Shown here one piece after another: positions 63,801-64,000 of a stretch of DNA of 64,000 bases. Made by a program: the position numbers and the translations under genes. Source of the DNA: Nymphaea colorata (Eukaryota; Streptophyta; Magnoliopsida; Nymphaeales; Nymphaeaceae); the NCBI RefSeq assembly GCF_008831285.2, contig NC_045149.1, positions 15,030,578 through 15,094,577 of the forward strand, written 5' to 3'. Under the pieces are notes generated by a model. It saw only the letters and a program-made list of their open reading frames with translations. It made no database searches and was not told the origin of the DNA. Each line of letters opens with the position of its first letter. Position 1 is the first letter of the stretch.

Positions 63801-64000
63801 ACATTTTCAACTTGATGATAGGGACATAGCTTTATCAAGTTCCTTGAGCAGTTCCGAGGTCTCACGGAACTGTTTCCTCTTTTGTTGTAAAGGTTTCATC
63901 AGATCTTTGCACTTCTAACGAGATGATCACACATAAACTTCTAAAACTGACCATTACAGAGATGCATCAAGTTGGCCGTGCATTGGTTGTATCTATTAGT
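57871..64000. repeat. 8-monomer higher-order repeat, ~1,830 bp period
   Basis: The marker ATTAAGTTCGTTATGCATCGG occurs at 57871, 59849 and 61679, and with one upstream change at 63507. Spacings are 1978, 1830 and 1828. Within the second unit the eight monomers are spaced 230, 228, 229, 229, 230, 217, 230 and 230. The first unit is longer only because of a 148-bp internal duplication. Copies differ at few positions, far fewer than neighbouring monomers differ from each other. Confidence 0.92.
58758..59053. repeat. 148-bp tandem duplication within a monomer
   Basis: The stretch 58758-58905 is repeated at 58906-59053 almost without change (CTCCTAAAAGTGACTATTAT at 58760 and 58908). It is absent from the next two higher-order units, so it arose after or outside their amplification. 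Confidence 0.9.

Larger units (their letters stand above)
54973..64000. repeat. satellite-like tandem array, segment 3 (continues past the window)
   Basis: About 39 monomers of ~230 bp. The same conserved blocks as in segments 1-2 recur without interruption to the last base. The variants AATCATAATTAGATGATTACAC and GTTCGTTATGCATCGGTTGT mark particular monomers and reveal a higher-order unit from about 57.9 kb onward. A shortened monomer lies near 55335. Confidence 0.95.

Noticed and set aside
49732-64000. CRISPR-like or repeat-protein interpretation of the regular repeats
   Set aside because: Monomers are contiguous, with no unique spacers, in a plant genome, and the ~230-bp period is not a multiple of three, so no continuous protein results.

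Overview
This is nuclear DNA from a flowering plant. The genes carry spliced GT-AG introns and belong to plant-restricted families (HD-Zip II, DUF761, a thylakoid-lumen FKBP). Around them are plant-type LTR and hAT transposons, CT/TA microsatellites and a long satellite array. I cannot place the species from the sequence alone.

Layout: positions 1-42,000 are gene space with AT-rich intergenic DNA. Five spliced genes and one single-exon gene can be modelled. They are: an HD-Zip class II repressor (4485-6182, +) behind a G-box-rich upstream region; a single-exon DUF761 membrane-type protein (12840-14612, +); a PTPMT1-type phosphatidylglycerophosphate phosphatase (19946-23065, +, 6 coding exons); an LRR-less receptor-like pseudokinase related to TMKL1 (24165-25681, -, with a probable 5'UTR exon near 27.6 kb); a HAD/VSP-type acid phosphatase whose last exon I cannot find (34042-35288, -); and FKBP20-2 (38191-41444, +, 6 exons). 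The acid phosphatase is followed by a 2.9-kb inverted repeat (30797-33668).

From about 43.4 kb to the window end the DNA is repeat-dominated. A truncated Copia element (5' LTR, primer-binding site, gag, start of protease; minus strand) ends exactly where a tandem array of ~230-bp monomers begins (45555 to beyond 64000, about 60 monomers). Two hAT-type elements with 8-bp target duplications interrupt the array: a 3.4-kb element with a decayed BED/DUF659/hAT-C transposase (46347-49731) and a 1.2-kb non-autonomous element (53769-54972). From about 57.9 kb the monomers form an 8-mer higher-order repeat of ~1,830 bp that continues past the window edge.

The genes are independent neighbours with separate functions (transcription, lipid synthesis, signalling, phosphatase, photosynthesis) and form no operon or cluster. 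The least ordinary features are the satellite array, whose minus strand keeps a protein-like reading frame, the hAT insertions in the same part of the monomer, and the large inverted repeat beside the incomplete phosphatase gene.
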